This document shows positions 23,101-38,100 of a stretch of 64,000 bases of DNA, piece after piece. A program made the translations under genes and the position numbers. The notes beneath the pieces are model-generated. The model searched no databases, had not been told where the DNA came from, and worked only from the letters and a program-made list of their open reading frames with translations. The stretch covers positions 1-64,000 of the forward strand of contig QNGE01002356.1 in the NCBI GenBank assembly GCA_008508345.1, read 5' to 3'. The stretch comes from Paragonimus westermani (Eukaryota > Platyhelminthes > Trematoda > Plagiorchiida > Troglotrematidae). How positions within the stretch are numbered: position 1 is the first letter of the stretch; the number at the start of each line of letters is the position of its first letter.

Positions 23101-26100
23101 TTGCCAGACTGAATAGTTAGGAACATCCGGCTGGCTATACAAAAATGTACAGTTTCAGAAAAAGATAACTCTAACCCAGTTATAAATTTATATGTAGGAA
23201 CTTCGTGATTGAAATGACAAAGTGCAGCGTTGGTTTATGTTATTTATCTCACACTCTAATCGCTTAGAATGTCAGCTAAATTGAACTGTTTTGAAGGCAA
23301 TTTCCCCGTGGTGAATACTGAGTATAATGAAGAGTGTATACTGTCTGTAACTTGGCTCATAAGAGATTATCAATGGTTTGATTCAAATAATTGATTTGTA
23401 ACTCTTCTAGCAAGTTTTTGGTTGCTTTTGTCTCGATTTCTGACTGCCGACCCTAGATTCGTAGCTCACTTTTTGGCAAACTTCGTTCACTTCAGGTGAT
23501 CACTGAGCCCTAAGCCTAAGTTGGCAAGTTTCGGAAAATATATCAGTAATTTCCACTGTGATTGCTTGTGTGAACTTCTTAACTCCAAGATTGGTGGAGT
23601 GGAGACAAACTTTCTCTTGACAGGTTTGATCTGATGTTAGCGGTTATGGTAGGATTTCCATTATTCTGACTGTCCAGTAAAGTTTACCTTCAATCAGATA
23701 GCTCGGACCATTTTACTACCTGCTAGACTGAACGTGCCGCGACAGTCTGACAAAGCTTAATTTGGGAGAGTTCGCACAGTAGCGGAAGCCCTTACCCCCT
23801 TGATGACCTCTTGAGAAAGGAGGTTTGGGAATATTATCACGATTACGCAGAGACAATCAATTGCTGAATGGACATGCTTCATACTGTGACCTGTGTATAT
23901 CAACGATTCTGAATGTCTCATCTTAGGTGACCGGTTAGAGAGGTTGTGTGGACAACGGCAACTTACAAAAGGGTTACTGGTTTGACTTCCAGTCTGGTTA
24001 TCTACACCTGTTGATTACAAGTTTCTTTAAGATGGGTCACGGAAGGATGCTATTTCGATAGCGTGGTTGAATAAAGACTTGGTACGACTAAAAGTGTGAA
24101 CGTTTCAGTCAAGTACGTCTACTGAATTTACCGAGTAAAATATCGTTCATTTCTACTGCAAACTGACTGATTTGTGTCGTTCCGTTAAGAGTCTGTAGTG
24201 GCTAACGACATTCTGGTTTCTTTATGGAACTCGACCGCAAAATACCTTCCCACTCGTTTGTTCTAATTTTGGGGTTATACGTACAGTGAATAAAGAACAA
24301 CCAGAAATGCACACTTAGGCAATCACTAGCGTAAATCCAATGAACGTACACAAAATTATGACGAATTCGAGATGTTAGTCTTCAGGTAAAAATCGGTTGA
24401 CTGATGTCAACTATTTCATACATTTTTTCTCACGGGCATGAAAGCATGATCAATAATGACTAAAAGACGGGATCCGTTTCGTCCGGTTTTGTTCACTTGT
24501 GTGTTGGAACATTCAACACTTTCATGTTCGGTATCATTTCGAGTGTAGCAGAATTAGTGATGGTCTAACTTGTACAGTTCCCTTTCCTTTTCCTGACTGA
24601 TACCCCTGGTATCAGAAGAACCGACGATCATATTTCACAATGAGCCGGAAACTTACAGTACAGCTTCAAGACCCATCGCGTTTTGTCTGTCTGACAAGTG
24701 TTGAGATCAGAAGTCGGTCGTCATGTAGGAAGGGAATCGATGTGTTCTAGCATCCAGTGCGCACACTACGAATTGCTTAGGCCATATTTGAAACGCATCC
24801 GTTTGACCATCCCTCTTCATTCAACCCTAAGCTCTCGACTGTACACTTATTCGCACCGAATCATTAGGCTGAGAGGAGTGTCAAACAAGAAACCTAATGT
24901 TTACGGATTTATTTACGTAAACTATAACACCAATTCGAAACATTCTAAACTTCCCACCTGGTAACGCGGAAAGTGCAGATCTGTAGTAGCAACATGGCCT
25001 TCATGGAGTCTGACACATTGTTACACAGAATGAGAGTAGATTTAGCAACTCCGTCCATCACAGATCATTCTGTTTCACCTGGCAATTCCGGTCCACCTAT
25101 CACACTCGGAATGAAACAATCAAGGTAAAGGGTGCTCGAATCCGCATTACTTCGAGGCCAACTGATCATTTTTGATGTGTGATGGATAAAGTCATGGCCA
25201 TCGTATCCAAAATCTATGTTGAATAGTTTATCTGAACGCGAACAACTAAACTAATTTGAGTGGCGTTCGATTCAGGTTGAGTAAATCCCTCATTGTTTAT
25301 CACCACTCGTGATATTTTTCAGCAAGTTAATTGGTATCAGAGATTTCGATATGAATAGGAAGTTCTCATCCCGAAATTGACAGCTGAAATTAACAGACCA
25401 GAGCGCAGTTTACAAGAGTTTAGGCGTGATGATTCGGTCGTGCGTAATCTGCAATTGGCAATGCAGTTTCCAAGACAGCTTGCTTTAGGAAAACGTGCAC
25501 GGGAGTTCAACTTTTGGTGTCAGAAAGGTTACAGGTTAATGATGAGTTTTGACTGGAGGAAGCTCGCAGTCTGTTATCATTTTTGAAAAAGACTAACTAA
25601 AGCGTTTAACCAAAGGCCACTGATGTTAACATTCACAAATGGTGTTTATTCAAAATTAACCATATCCTAGAATATCCATCAGTGAGCTTGAAACCCAGAA
25701 TAATGTGAGTGTGCATAACCGCTAAATTTGTTTTCTGATTTTTAAGTTCATTATAAGTTAATAAATCAAACACCTCATTCCAATAAATAAACAAGTTAAA
25801 ATGGTAAAAATATTTAAATGATCTCAAAGTTATTTTTTTTACAAAAAGCTGTATCGTGTAAGTGATTCTTCTGGATTATCAAATATCTAGATCATCAACA
25901 ATAACCTTCAACAAATTTTTACAAATCTGTGGGTATATCACGTTGCCTGCTTATGCATAACCGATCTGCCATCGTATTTTCTTAGGTTAAACTTGTGACC
26001 CAAAGTAGTGATCACTGAAACAATTACAGGGAATGGAAAACAAGGTACAACATCAAGCTCTCCGTAACTAGGTCACAATGCAACTGCCATGGTAACAGCT

Positions 26101-29100
26101 TTTCATATTTGTTCCCTTGGGCGTGAATTTCTCGTAAATACTCTTGTTGTTGACATGAAATGCATGGAAGGTTACAGGTTCAAATGAGTGTTGAAGTATG
26201 TATTGAGATTTAATTACACTGAACTCAAACCGTCATTTAGCAGTATATTTAATTACAGACCACCGATAAAGTTCGTAGATACAAGCACAGTTCTGATCAA
26301 GATGGAGAATCCAGCAGGTGTTTCAAGTTTTAAAAGAACGCTGCTGAGTGGGGATACGCAATTGGTATGACCGCCAGGTATAATCTCTAAATTAAAGTAT
26401 GCTCCGTAACTTTTAAATGACCGATGGGATATTTACTTCTCACAGGTGAGGTGTGAAGTGACATAGATGGGTATTCCCCACAAGTTTCATAAACGAGACA
26501 GTGCTCTAAATCTTATACTGGTTATCGTTAAAAGGTTCGCTTCCTGTGTCCATTGTCAAAGTCATTGAAGAAAACCAACTGTTCCCATCTATTGCTCCTC
26601 GGATATTTCCGTAGGTTTTGATTCTGTGTGTAAATTGGCAGCTCAGTACTGCGGCTTCCAGTTTGATCATAACGAGCGCGAATGCAAGCCACGTCAGATT
26701 TCAGTCGATCTTCTTTTTACAGTCTACCTGTGGTGACCGATCTCTACAATCAATTTCACACTTTTAATGGCCTGTTTTTTATTTGTTGTAAACTCTAGCA
26801 ACGTTTGTTAAGTTTTTTCTTTCACAAACTTTACTTGCGAATCTTCCCGGTGTGCAGAGATAAGGAAGGATACAATTTTCCCACACCAACTAAACAAGTA
26901 GCTCCTTGTCCTTCAAGTCAATGGGAACTCTGATTAATTGATTAATTTTTTTGACATTCTGAGGAACTTTTCATTCACCCGGACCTTGCTTTATTTGACT
27001 AACTAGTAGAAGCCAAGGAGTACAACGTCTACATTTACTGGAAATACATGCGCTAATGCAAACGCCGGTATATTAAGCTATTCTGTACTACATTACTATT
27101 TTTTAGAAGCGAAAAAACAAAAACACAGGGAAACTTTGAAATGTCTACCTAGATCATACCTGACACGAATAAAACATTGTTCTCTCTTGTCGGCTATTCA
27201 CCCCAAAAGATCACGTAACTGATCACTCACCTGATAACAAACATGTCGTCCTTAACCCATATTGACCGTTTATCTGAATCACATTAGTCACTGTTTTTAT
27301 ATTTATTGTGTTGTAATTAGCCTGATGACCAAACACAGAAAACAAATCTTACTGATGAGTAGCCGGGGATTTGGTTTTATTTTCAAGCGAGAGTGGTTGA
27401 GCGTTCAGATTTGATAATTCGGTCGTGCCTAATGTGAGGTCAATGGCGTAGTGGTTAACACGGTTGCCTCATGATTGGAATGTTCGGAGTTCAAATCCCG
27501 GACGTGGCAAGGATATGCACTACTGACGAGCTCTAATGAGAGCGAAACTCGAGTCTAGTGCTTCTTTTCGAAAGAGGCTGGCTGGAAAGTCTATCTGAAT
27601 GCGAACGCTGCGATCAAATGTGAGTGATGGCCAACTTGAAAACAAGTCTTGTTCGCTACTCTGTCGTTCTCATAAAAGAAGTGTGTTGCTGTTATTCTAA
27701 CTGTGTCAAGTCAATGTGAGGGTGTTGTTGAATACTGTTTAGTTGACTTATTATGTAGACTGTATTGATAACAGTAAGACACTGTGTAAGACACTAAAGA
27801 GGGATAATGTAAACCTGTTTCATATCGACCAATCATTTGAGATTAAGGGTGTCATCTGACTCAACCAATAGACATTTATTGCTACGTCGTACTACTTGTT
27901 TAACAGAATAGAATACCTATAAATCAGAGTGAATGATTGCTCTACCATTACAGTATTATAGTTGTTGAATCAAAATCTCCTCCTTTCAAAAAGGTGCATA
28001 TTGACAACAAAAATGTCTGTCTGATTTTATCATGACACAGGAAAGCTGAATTCGATAATGTGCACAGCTAAAACTCAACTATCACCAATCAATTTACTAC
28101 AGAACTTATCTGCCGCTGCTCCAATGTTCTTGTGAACGCAAACTGGCAAGGAATCTGTGTATGCATGCAGATGTACGCACACGATGAATTTGCCCGACAC
28201 GGACAGCTTTGAACACTAGCTGTCTCACTTGCAGTTCATCGCACTGAATACCAGACATGTCAATAATCTCAGCTGTTCGATCTACAAAGCTAGCGAATGG
28301 TGTTACGAGATAAACGGTATTTGACGTTGCTTCTGACCACTGTAGATCACGATAGTTACAGTGTTTGAACGAAATGTTTAAGGGCACATGGTATGTCTTC
28401 CTTCCAACCAACACAAAAAGTGAAATGAGATCGTAATCGAACGCCATCCACGGAGTACAGAACTATGAGTCACAAACCTTCATAATTTCTCTCATCTGAG
28501 TCTACACAATAACCGGTGTCTTTCGACATCAAAGTGTGAAGTGATCGATATATGTGGCATAAAGGTGAACTGATACAATGGGATTGATATCCAGGCTGTT
28601 GTGGTTCAGAGCCATCGATTAAAAGACAAAGGATTTAGCCAGTATTTTTCGAGGTGTGATGGAACTGACAGAGGTGTTTGTGTTGTGTCGGCCTGAAGCA
28701 GCAGAACCTCTGACCTAGGTTTGATGTGTTGAAGACAAATTTACTAGTTGTGTAGTAACTTTTTAAGTCACTGTCCAACTATTCACTAGTAAAATGACTG
28801 GACATCAGTCTCATCGGTGTGGGTGGAGATCCAGCAGTCCGGTGATTTAATTAGCCGAGCAGAATTATGCAACGATTTGCCATTTTTATTCACGGCTTGA
28901 CATGGCATGTGACTCTGGTCGACTCAGTCAGCCCAACTAAGTGAACAATACTGCTCTTAATGTTGGTTGTCGGTTCTACTGCTACAGACTACTTATCAGA
29001 TGCAAATGGTTGTAAACATCTAACTATGGAATTCGTCGACGTTACAGGCGGTCCCCGGTAGATTCACTGTCAGCTCTATTGCCTCTGGTGTACCTCACAA

Positions 29101-32100
29101 CTTGAATAAATAACGAGCAGCAACACCCAGTCAGATTTTATCCGAGTGGGAACGAAAGTTGGCGAAAGACTCAATTGAGTTCTCTTGGCTAAGATTGTGC
29201 TTAAACATAATTCCTATCCCTGATTCATAAGAGCCAGGATTTCACCTGGATCGTACGGTAGAAACAGAGCCAAGAGATATCCTAACAGAGAGCCTGTCAA
29301 AAGATTTGGCAAGCTGGGTATATCAAAACCGAACTATTTTCCAGCACCACTGTGAATGTAGGCAAGCCAGTGATCGTCAAACACTACTATTTTAGAATGT
29401 ACTGCCAACCGGCAGTTTGAAAGCTCTCGGGTTTCCAATCAATCAACCGATGTCTACCAATCTTATACAACAGGACATTCGGAGTTCTTACGGTTCAACA
29501 GTACGTTGTTATTTGAACAGCCTACTATTTTATCTAACTGTAGGTGATTTCAGTGTAGGTGCCCCAACCGTTGCATGTCGTAAGTTTTTATTACTTGTCA
29601 GATTGAATATGCAACCAGTTATTTCAAGGATCTGTGGTGGTAAAAAGCTATCCATCCTACGTGAGGTAGACTAAATGGAGAAGCCAAGCATGTATAGAGT
29701 CTGCGAGATTAGCGAAATCTTTTCACCCCACAAGGCAAAATTTCATCTAGTCGAACGACAGAGATTAGCAAAAGCTACATGTACTGTCTTCATCCTCTTA
29801 CGTGCTTTCTCCTCAATATTAGAAGCTGACAAGATGACGTTACTGAAGTAAGCGAATAAGAATAAAAGAACAAGTGGGTTGTACACAGTAAAGACGGTAG
29901 AAACAGAAATGCCACATTCTTGTTGTTGCATGTTTCATTCTGAACGGTGGAAGTGCATTCCATACAGACTGGCCAGTTAGAACGTTACACATGCCTTTGG
30001 TGAAGTTGCGGAGCAAAAGAGATTCGCATCTCCGAACGGCAGCTCATACTGAGCTCCAAACGTGCTAAATTATAATCAGGAACAATTTGACTGAGCAGTT
30101 GTCGAAAATGTCTGACATTTGTTTCAGCTTTAGAAGCTTATTGTCTTCTGAAGGTACAAGAAGAGTATGCAATTTCTGGACAGCAGTGATTGAGTAATGT
30201 CGCTGTTGGAAAGAGGATCACTTCCGATGCATTCATTTATTCACAGTAGTCTTGAGCCTGAACCAAAAACAACGAGGTTTTGTTCGCCAATCATCAAAAC
30301 AGTTATTTAACTTGAATGATTAAAACTGCAGTGTGGAGTGTAAAAAATTATAAAAAGAAAACCACTGATTGCGGCATTTGGTCATATCGGATATAGTTTC
30401 TGGTCAATGGTTTTACTAACCACGGAAACCCAGTCAGGCAGGCGACATCTATCTACTTCACTTAGTGAACCAGTCAAGGCCTCCATGTTTCATAATCACG
30501 TTGTTACTCGATTACTACAGGACTTTATTCAACTGTTGATGGTCTTATTGTAAAACACTATATGTGGTAAACATTTAACTGGCATCTTGTTGATATCCGT
30601 GTCGCAAAAAAACTCTCCTGATTAAAAAAACAAAACAGAACACGGGGGCACATCATGTAATTTTCTATTCGGCGATACAAGGGCGTCATTTCTAAGCCAC
30701 AGATGACTTAGGTTAGCAGAGACAACGTGTGTCCTTGTCATCTCCGCTAATGTTTAGTCAGCGATCACACAGGCTGAGGAGAAGATGCTATACAGGTATG
30801 TGAAACTCATTCTCGGGGTAAGTTCAGAGATTATTCCTGAGGCAAGTGACGATAAGAGTGTAGTCTATTTCGATATACTCACTTAGTGATCCGCATATAA
30901 AAGTACGGAAACTCAACACTTTGTCGGGAAAATGTGACAGAAGTTTGGCCACGAATGTCTTCGAACAAAAGGTTTCAGTGTCTCTTGAGTAATGTGCTAG
31001 TACGCAGTGTCACTCAGCCTTTCTGACAAAAACACCGGTCTAACCAAGCGTTTACCGTGCACACAACGCTCGTTTTCCCACGCTGCCAACTGTTTCCCTT
31101 AACTAATTCGAATAAACTGTGTTGGAATGGTTGCTGTCTGAACTACGGTCATTTTGGAATACTCACTTGACGGGAAAAGTAACAGATTTGCGTAGGCATA
31201 ATCGAACTGTGAACCAGCCGTACACAGCTGTTGATATTCAGCAACCTTCTAACTTCACAACGAGCAGATAATACATCTTCTGGAGCTCTCATTTTAAACT
31301 CTGCACTTTCGAGCCCGCAGTTGCATTCATATTAACCGAGGTAGTCTGTGTTCGTGTGGAGAATTATTGGCCGTAAATTAATTAAGCGCCAAACATGGGA
31401 TGAATCGTCACTTTATTCATCATATAGTGTTCCTTTTGAGAAATCACTTCTGATGTGCTCACCACCCCTTAGTTTTTCTTACGCTGCAATGACAGAACAT
31501 ATCAGATGACAGTGATCAAACTCTTCACAGTCTAGTGCAGGCACTTCGAGTGGGTTTTTAGTGCAAAGAGAGTCATCAGCCCTCGCAAAAATCAAGCCAC
31601 AGGAAATAAATAGCCACAAATGAGCAACTGATCAGACCAAGTGTATTCTTCGGTTCATCCCTCTGCAAGTCAAGGGATAGTCAAACTTCCACCTCTCCTG
31701 ATTTGTGAGGCAGACCCAAAGCAATCATGCAGATAACAAGTTTACTGAAATCGTTCAAACGACCAGGACCGGACACCTTCAGCGATAGGAGGATCCAGCG
31801 ATAAAGATTTTCACGCGTTCTCAGCGTACCCGTTTGCCAGCTTGGTCTTTCCAAATGAATAACAGGCTGCCATTCATTCACTGAGTGAAACCAGTAAGCA
31901 GTTGACATTGACCGGCCCGAAGGTTTCTATTCACTATCAACCTTTTTCACCACAGCAGCTCTCCTGTCTTCCTTGGACCGAATGAGCTGGCTACGGACTA
32001 CAGTATGAGGAAAAACCGTGTAACTCAACTGGGCAAATTAAGCCTCTAGCTTGTTAAACCGTGATTTTACTTATTGTGGCGATCCGAACCACAAACACGC

Positions 32101-35100
32101 GCCCTTCTGTAAACGTGTATTACTGTTGAGACAATCCGTAGACATCGTCCTTTTCTTGAATTCCTACGATTTTCAGAATTAATTCGGTTCATTTTACCGG
32201 ACGTTCAGTTGTTAATGCACAGGTTAGAATAACAAAGTTGCGACGTTGTTTCACCCAATCCATATCATATGACATGTCAGGTATATTTATTGTCTTATTG
32301 ATATCGCGATTCATTGTGGACCTGGGAATATGAATACTGGGTTACGGATGAAGGACTAACTGAAGTTCCCACAGTATTGTGTCCTTGCGATCGATTTATC
32401 AAAAGTAGATGTGATGGCCAGTAATACGTACTCTGTTTTCTGGCTACCTGAACGAATAATGTTGGGGAGGGCTGTGAGGACTTTTTGCGCTAGTTACGCA
32501 CCAACTATCTTGAGTGATACGTATACAAAGGATTCGGTAGATCTAATTATTCCCCTCAGTGGATTCTCTCTGCAACTCATTCGGATCTAGATCCAATGAG
32601 TAGAATTACCAAGTACACAAAAATATTTTGCGAAATAAAATCCTTTTCTTCTACGTTGTTTTATGCCCATGTGCGAACACTATCAGCAACAGATATATAT
32701 CGACCCTGTGTCATAGTTATGCGGTTACGTAGCTGTAATTGATTCAGACACTCAAAGGAAAAGAGTCACATTATTGCGGACGAATTTTGTTCTCTTAGTC
32801 TGTCTCTCATCTTGTGTATCAGTCTAGTTGCAGATGCAACAGTGTTTACGTGGACAGCACATGTCAACAACAGTGAAGTCAAGAAATCACAACCAGTCCT
32901 AAATCAGTTAAAACAAATGATAACACAGCAACCTCAAACCTGTCAGTACGTTGCTCAGACTTCCGTATCGTCGATTACTAGACACTTTACGACAACAGAT
33001 CATCAATTCGGCTCAATTAACTCGTCAAAATCTTGGAAAGTTTCTGGCGAGGCTACGTCCAATCATACTCACTGGCCAGTGCTGCGTACGCATACTTCGT
33101 TGAAGCAACACATCCGGTTCCCGTGATATGGATTACATGACGCATGCTGCGAACTCGTGCGTGTTCACTGACCTTTTGTCAGGTTCATAAGGGCCGCAGA
33201 TTTTGAATTCGTCACCGACGCAGTTGAATATAGTGTTACTCTTCCACAGCATACGTCAAGTTTTCGAGAGAGCGTGAACGTAATTTACTGCCCAGTTAAG
33301 TTCGAGTCACCGATCGGTTTTTGCTGTAATAAAAAGTCGTATACCTACTGCTTACGAGTGTGGAACACAGTTGGCCTTCTCAATGAATGATGACCATAGT
33401 GCCAATCAAATGGGGGCTGGAATCTATGAAAACATTTCCACAGACTTGCCGCAGATGTGTAGTGTGTGTGGAGTACCGCATAACACCATCAATAACATTT
33501 CAGTTTACACCCCAGTTATTCAGTTCAATTCCAGTAGTCGTGCATTTCCACGGGAAGCAAGACGGTCCTTTGTTATGAATTTTCATCTTTGTTAGCCGGA
33601 GAAACTTTGTGTTGAAAGGTTTATTTAGCCAAGTGGCCGAAAGAAGGTATGGAGAAAGCAGCAGGCATGTGTACAAATCAACATCAAACTCCTAAATGAA
33701 TCGATCCCGACTGGAGCGTTGGACAATGGGTTCTATTCTAAGCTCATCCTAACCGCAAACACCTTCTGTCTACATATTTAAAGATATCAAACCATTATGG
33801 CAATGACTGTGTGCTGGGCAGTAGGGAAGAATGCTTAGATACGGTACTGAACTCCTTTCATCACATGAGAGGTTATACAACTGATGTATCGGAGGCATAC
33901 TAATGTTTCCTTAGTGAATGCTAGTTCGGTCTGGATTATATGTTTATCTGCTGAATAGAATATAGGGTGAATATCTATTTCCCTTTATAAATTTGTGTAC
34001 AAGGTGTGAAAAAGAACTTCCCGCTTCACCCTTCTATGTCTGTTTCTTTAAATGGGGTTACCTCATGACAGTATAAAACCATCGAATTACAGTATTTACC
34101 GGACGCTGCTCAGGCTTGGGATTACATAAATAAATACCCGGACATATTTCGTTACACATCACATTGTTAGTTTGCTTAAGCATTCTTTCCATATCCTCGT
34201 GGACAGTACATAGTTACTGAAAAGGTACCGGGCAGAATCTAACAAATCCAGCATCAACCTAGAAAAAGGATCGGGCTTAAATCCATTATCGTAGGTTCGG
34301 ACGGTTTGAAGTTATGTTGAACTAGCTGAACTAGTTCGGTTAATACGTGTACAGTACACACTGCGAATAAACGAGACTAGCTAGTGAGCAAGAATTCTGC
34401 ATAAAAGATGACCCCTGTAAATAAATTCTGTAGACAGAGAAATCAAAACCATGTGCAACCAAGACAAAGGGGCTCGGCAGAGTATCACTGGATCATGCAG
34501 AACATTATAAAATATCCAAGATTCTATGAGCTAGTCACTCAGTGAGCAAATCACCAGTGTTAATGATAGGTGGTTTGGATTTCTGCTCATCAATATTTCA
34601 CGAAGTTACCGGTAGCAGTTTGGATGGGCATGAAGACTGATGGTGTGACCTTCTGGCCACAGCAACTGCAGAATATGCACGAATTTTTGCACGAACGCAA
34701 AATCGGACTGTGCGGTCGAATGACAATCGATCCGGCAGTATCCAGCATCCCTTGTCTGACCATTATGGAGTGGGTGACCGCTTGAGTAGGGTCATCACGG
34801 TGATCGGTATCATCCGGGTCGCGAAGACTACACTGTTACTGGACTTGGTCGTACCTGTGTGACGCTCTTACATCTGTTTTGGCGAACGTCTTGTCGTGCG
34901 ACCTACACATTCTGCTATATAGCAGCAAGAACCTGAGTGCGCAATCGAACGGGTCGAAAAGAGGAAGTTTGTATTCCAGCATGTGGTGAATCAACTACGT
35001 AGCCTTGGCGCCGAAAGTGGTTGTTTAAGAGTCCGACAAAGTTGACGGTTAAGTGTCGTCTTTGCAATATCACTGTTAGAGGGACATCAGTGAAAACAGC

Positions 35101-38100
35101 TTTCCTCCCCACAGTGGTAAACGGATTGCATGGTTTCATCACATCCATAGTCCTGGTACACAAAACGTTCACGCGTACGATACTGATGAAAAATGGCTAC
35201 CCGGAAGGATTCCTAGACAGAGCCATGCATTAGCGGGATGAAGGGGACAATCTGCACCTAATTATAAAGAAAACTGTACACATCGGGTGATGTGTTAACC
35301 GAAGCTATCACGCGTAGGCTCACAAGCACAGTTAGTAAGACATTTTACGTCACTCAGTTACGTATCCACTCTACACCCAATCCGGTTTTATGCCCACGCC
35401 TAAAAGACAAAGTGCCTGTTTCTGTAGCCTCGTTTTGTGCATATTTATTCACTCGTTTCTGTAGAAACAGTTATGTTGGCCGTACGACTAGATGCCTATC
35501 TGAACGAGTTCGGAAAAACCACCCAACTTGGCTCAACAGTGAAATAACGAAATCTGTCAATAGTGCTATAATATTGCACCAGATAGATTCGAATCACTCC
35601 GTCAATGTGACGGATGCACTACACCCAACCTACCGAGTTCAAACCGCCTAGTCAAGGGCGGTGATGAGTAGGATTTTGTTCGAAGTTGAAGCTATTGAAA
35701 TTCCTCTGTACAACTTAGAAGTGTTGAATGTGTTATCTATTCCATAGGCCGATAGGATATATGCTTATATTTCCAGCATTTGGCAATCTGAAGTTTCTGC
35801 GCCTACTCACGAACAACACATTTTCTGCACGCTAATGGACTTGTTTCTTTTTCCTTATGTGTCGAATTTCACAAGCTTCAGAGTTTTACATGGATTGGTT
35901 GATCCCTGTTCACAGTGCGAGACAAAATATATTTACGTGGGTTATGTAGGTCGGAAAAATGAACACTTTGGATTGATTAAGTTGAGCTTGATCTAATTTC
36001 ACTACATCGCTGCATGTGCTCACTACTGCGTGTTTAAGCATACATACTTCCAGATCATACGAAAACAAAGGCAAGAGTTACCTGTTTGATTAACAGAGGA
36101 GTAAGAACCATATAAAAATCAATTCTGTCTGCGTGCGGTGTGTAGATGTGAATGCCAAGTTACATCCGTTTTCGCCCAAGGCAACAAGATGCAGATAGTG
36201 TTCACTTCTTTACTCATCAGAGGGTGCCTCGTGAGCACTGGACTGATCGGGACACACACTTTTGTAACTTCGGTCAGTTAATGCAAAGAAAGGCATGGTG
36301 AACGTACCACTTAAACTATAGAGACGAGTCTGTACAAACAACAGGCTGAAAAAATGAATGGAACCAATCAGGACAGATCGGCTTGATGATGGCTATACGG
36401 AAGAATTTCAGAAAGGTTCGGTTTGCTCACTGTGAGAGTCGGTCGGTCACTTACGAGTCCTAAGGAAACAACTGTTTGCCGCCGCCATTCACAAGAGGCA
36501 GTTTGTGTCAACTGAATAGGTTGAGCAGAGGAAATACATAACTGGTCGAATTATCCACGAGCGCTCGTGTATGCAAGTATGTGGATCTGCACGCCTTTGA
36601 CCAAATAATCATTGTAGTGAACCGCTATACCAACTGAACGTCATTTCGAACGCAGGGTTATTTGCGCCCTATTAAGGGGGATCTAACAGATGGCTGCTGA
36701 GACTTTTATAAGCCTGACAAACAACAGATTCAAAAGGCCAAAATAACTGATCCCGAAGAGACGTTTAATAGAGTAATACAAATTGCAATAAGAGAATTCT
36801 ACGTGAGTCTGCTTTGTAACAAGAAACAACGGGCAGCATTCGGATGGCGCTTCATTGTGCTGTGAAGTTTGCTTTGTGTGTACAAATTTACTTCCTTATA
36901 GTGTTCATTTTGTTTTGACATTTTCCGAACTGTGACCTATGTACTTTCGCTTAGATTCGACTTGGAACTCTGGGTGAATAAACCTCCTTACTGGCCGAAA
37001 ATGACTGGCATCATGTGATTGATATTCAGACCAGTAAGCATCGATAGTGACGAGCTTAGGGTAAGTACTTATATTTGTTTAAACTCAGTGGTCACTATGG
37101 AACTGGTGGACGAGTGATTCTATCTAGGATCTCAGTATCACCAAACGCATCGCAACCTAGAACCCACTCTCTGTGAATAACCGTTGGGTAATTACTTAAC
37201 ATATTTATCCACCAGACCGCGAAGCCGTGTGGGGGTTGCATGCAGGTACGCGGGTTGCCTTTTTTGCACTCGCATCTCCTAGCCGACCACTCTTTCGTGA
37301 CTGATCAGCACGCCCACAAGTGTTTATCACAGCCCCAGAAGCAGTGGTTCACCTCAGTGACAAGTGGCTGGAAAACTATGCTAAAGCTTAGTCAGATCGT
37401 GGGTCATATTGATGCTAATAAAACCCAGATGAGCGGAGACGATAGAAGACGCTGGTCTTCCATGGAACCAGTCACCAGCGTAATTCTTCGTTTCATTCCA
37501 GTGGATAAACAAAAACAGTGAATTGCCAGATGATCGATTTTAAACAATCCAGAACTGGGTGAAGAATTACCTACTATCTCACTAGTGAACCTACGGAACA
37601 TTTGAGAGGAGTTTAGCGAAGAACAGCCACTAATGATAGAAACAGAGGATAGGTACATGAGTTGATTGGAGAGAAGGCTGTAACGCTAGTTCTCGTTCTG
37701 AACCATGATATATTGTTAATTGGGATGAACAGAATATGATTTAAAATGCTGAAATAAATGTCAACCATCTCCGTTTCGTTCTGCCCTTCAATCACAAATA
37801 CATGCACTCGTTAGTGCAGGGGCTGCTCGTCTGCTTCAGCTTTGAACCACGAGTACCTGGGGTTGAACCTAACAATCAAGGTTGTTTCTCCCTTGTCAAA
37901 TAAGAATATGAAATCTGGTCCTAACTATGATCTAAGCTAACTGTGCATTACTCCACTCATAGACACCTTTCAAGTTACCCTAAGGTGTCAGTTGGTAACT
38001 GGTGAAATAACGATACCTGGTGAGATTATAGGAAATATTGTTTAAATCTCCTCATTATCTACGACTGACAATCTGACCCAGCAGACGTTGTAAACGTACA

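Noticed and set aside
25225..25270. Possible SINE tail (TTTATCTGAACGCGAAC)
   Set aside because: It resembles the tail of copy A for under 50 bp with no head or body. Too short to call.
27438..27510. Possible functional tRNA gene
   Set aside because: A and B boxes are present, but there is no paired acceptor stem, and the downstream body is shared with four other copies. This is a SINE head.
32812..33126. A 104-codon + strand open frame
   Set aside because: No recognisable domain, no start or splice context, and Thr/Ser/Gln-rich composition consistent with chance.
34570..34785. A + strand frame just upstream of the Penelope remnant as its RT
   Set aside because: It lacks the motif A, motif B and YVDD patterns seen in the first copy.
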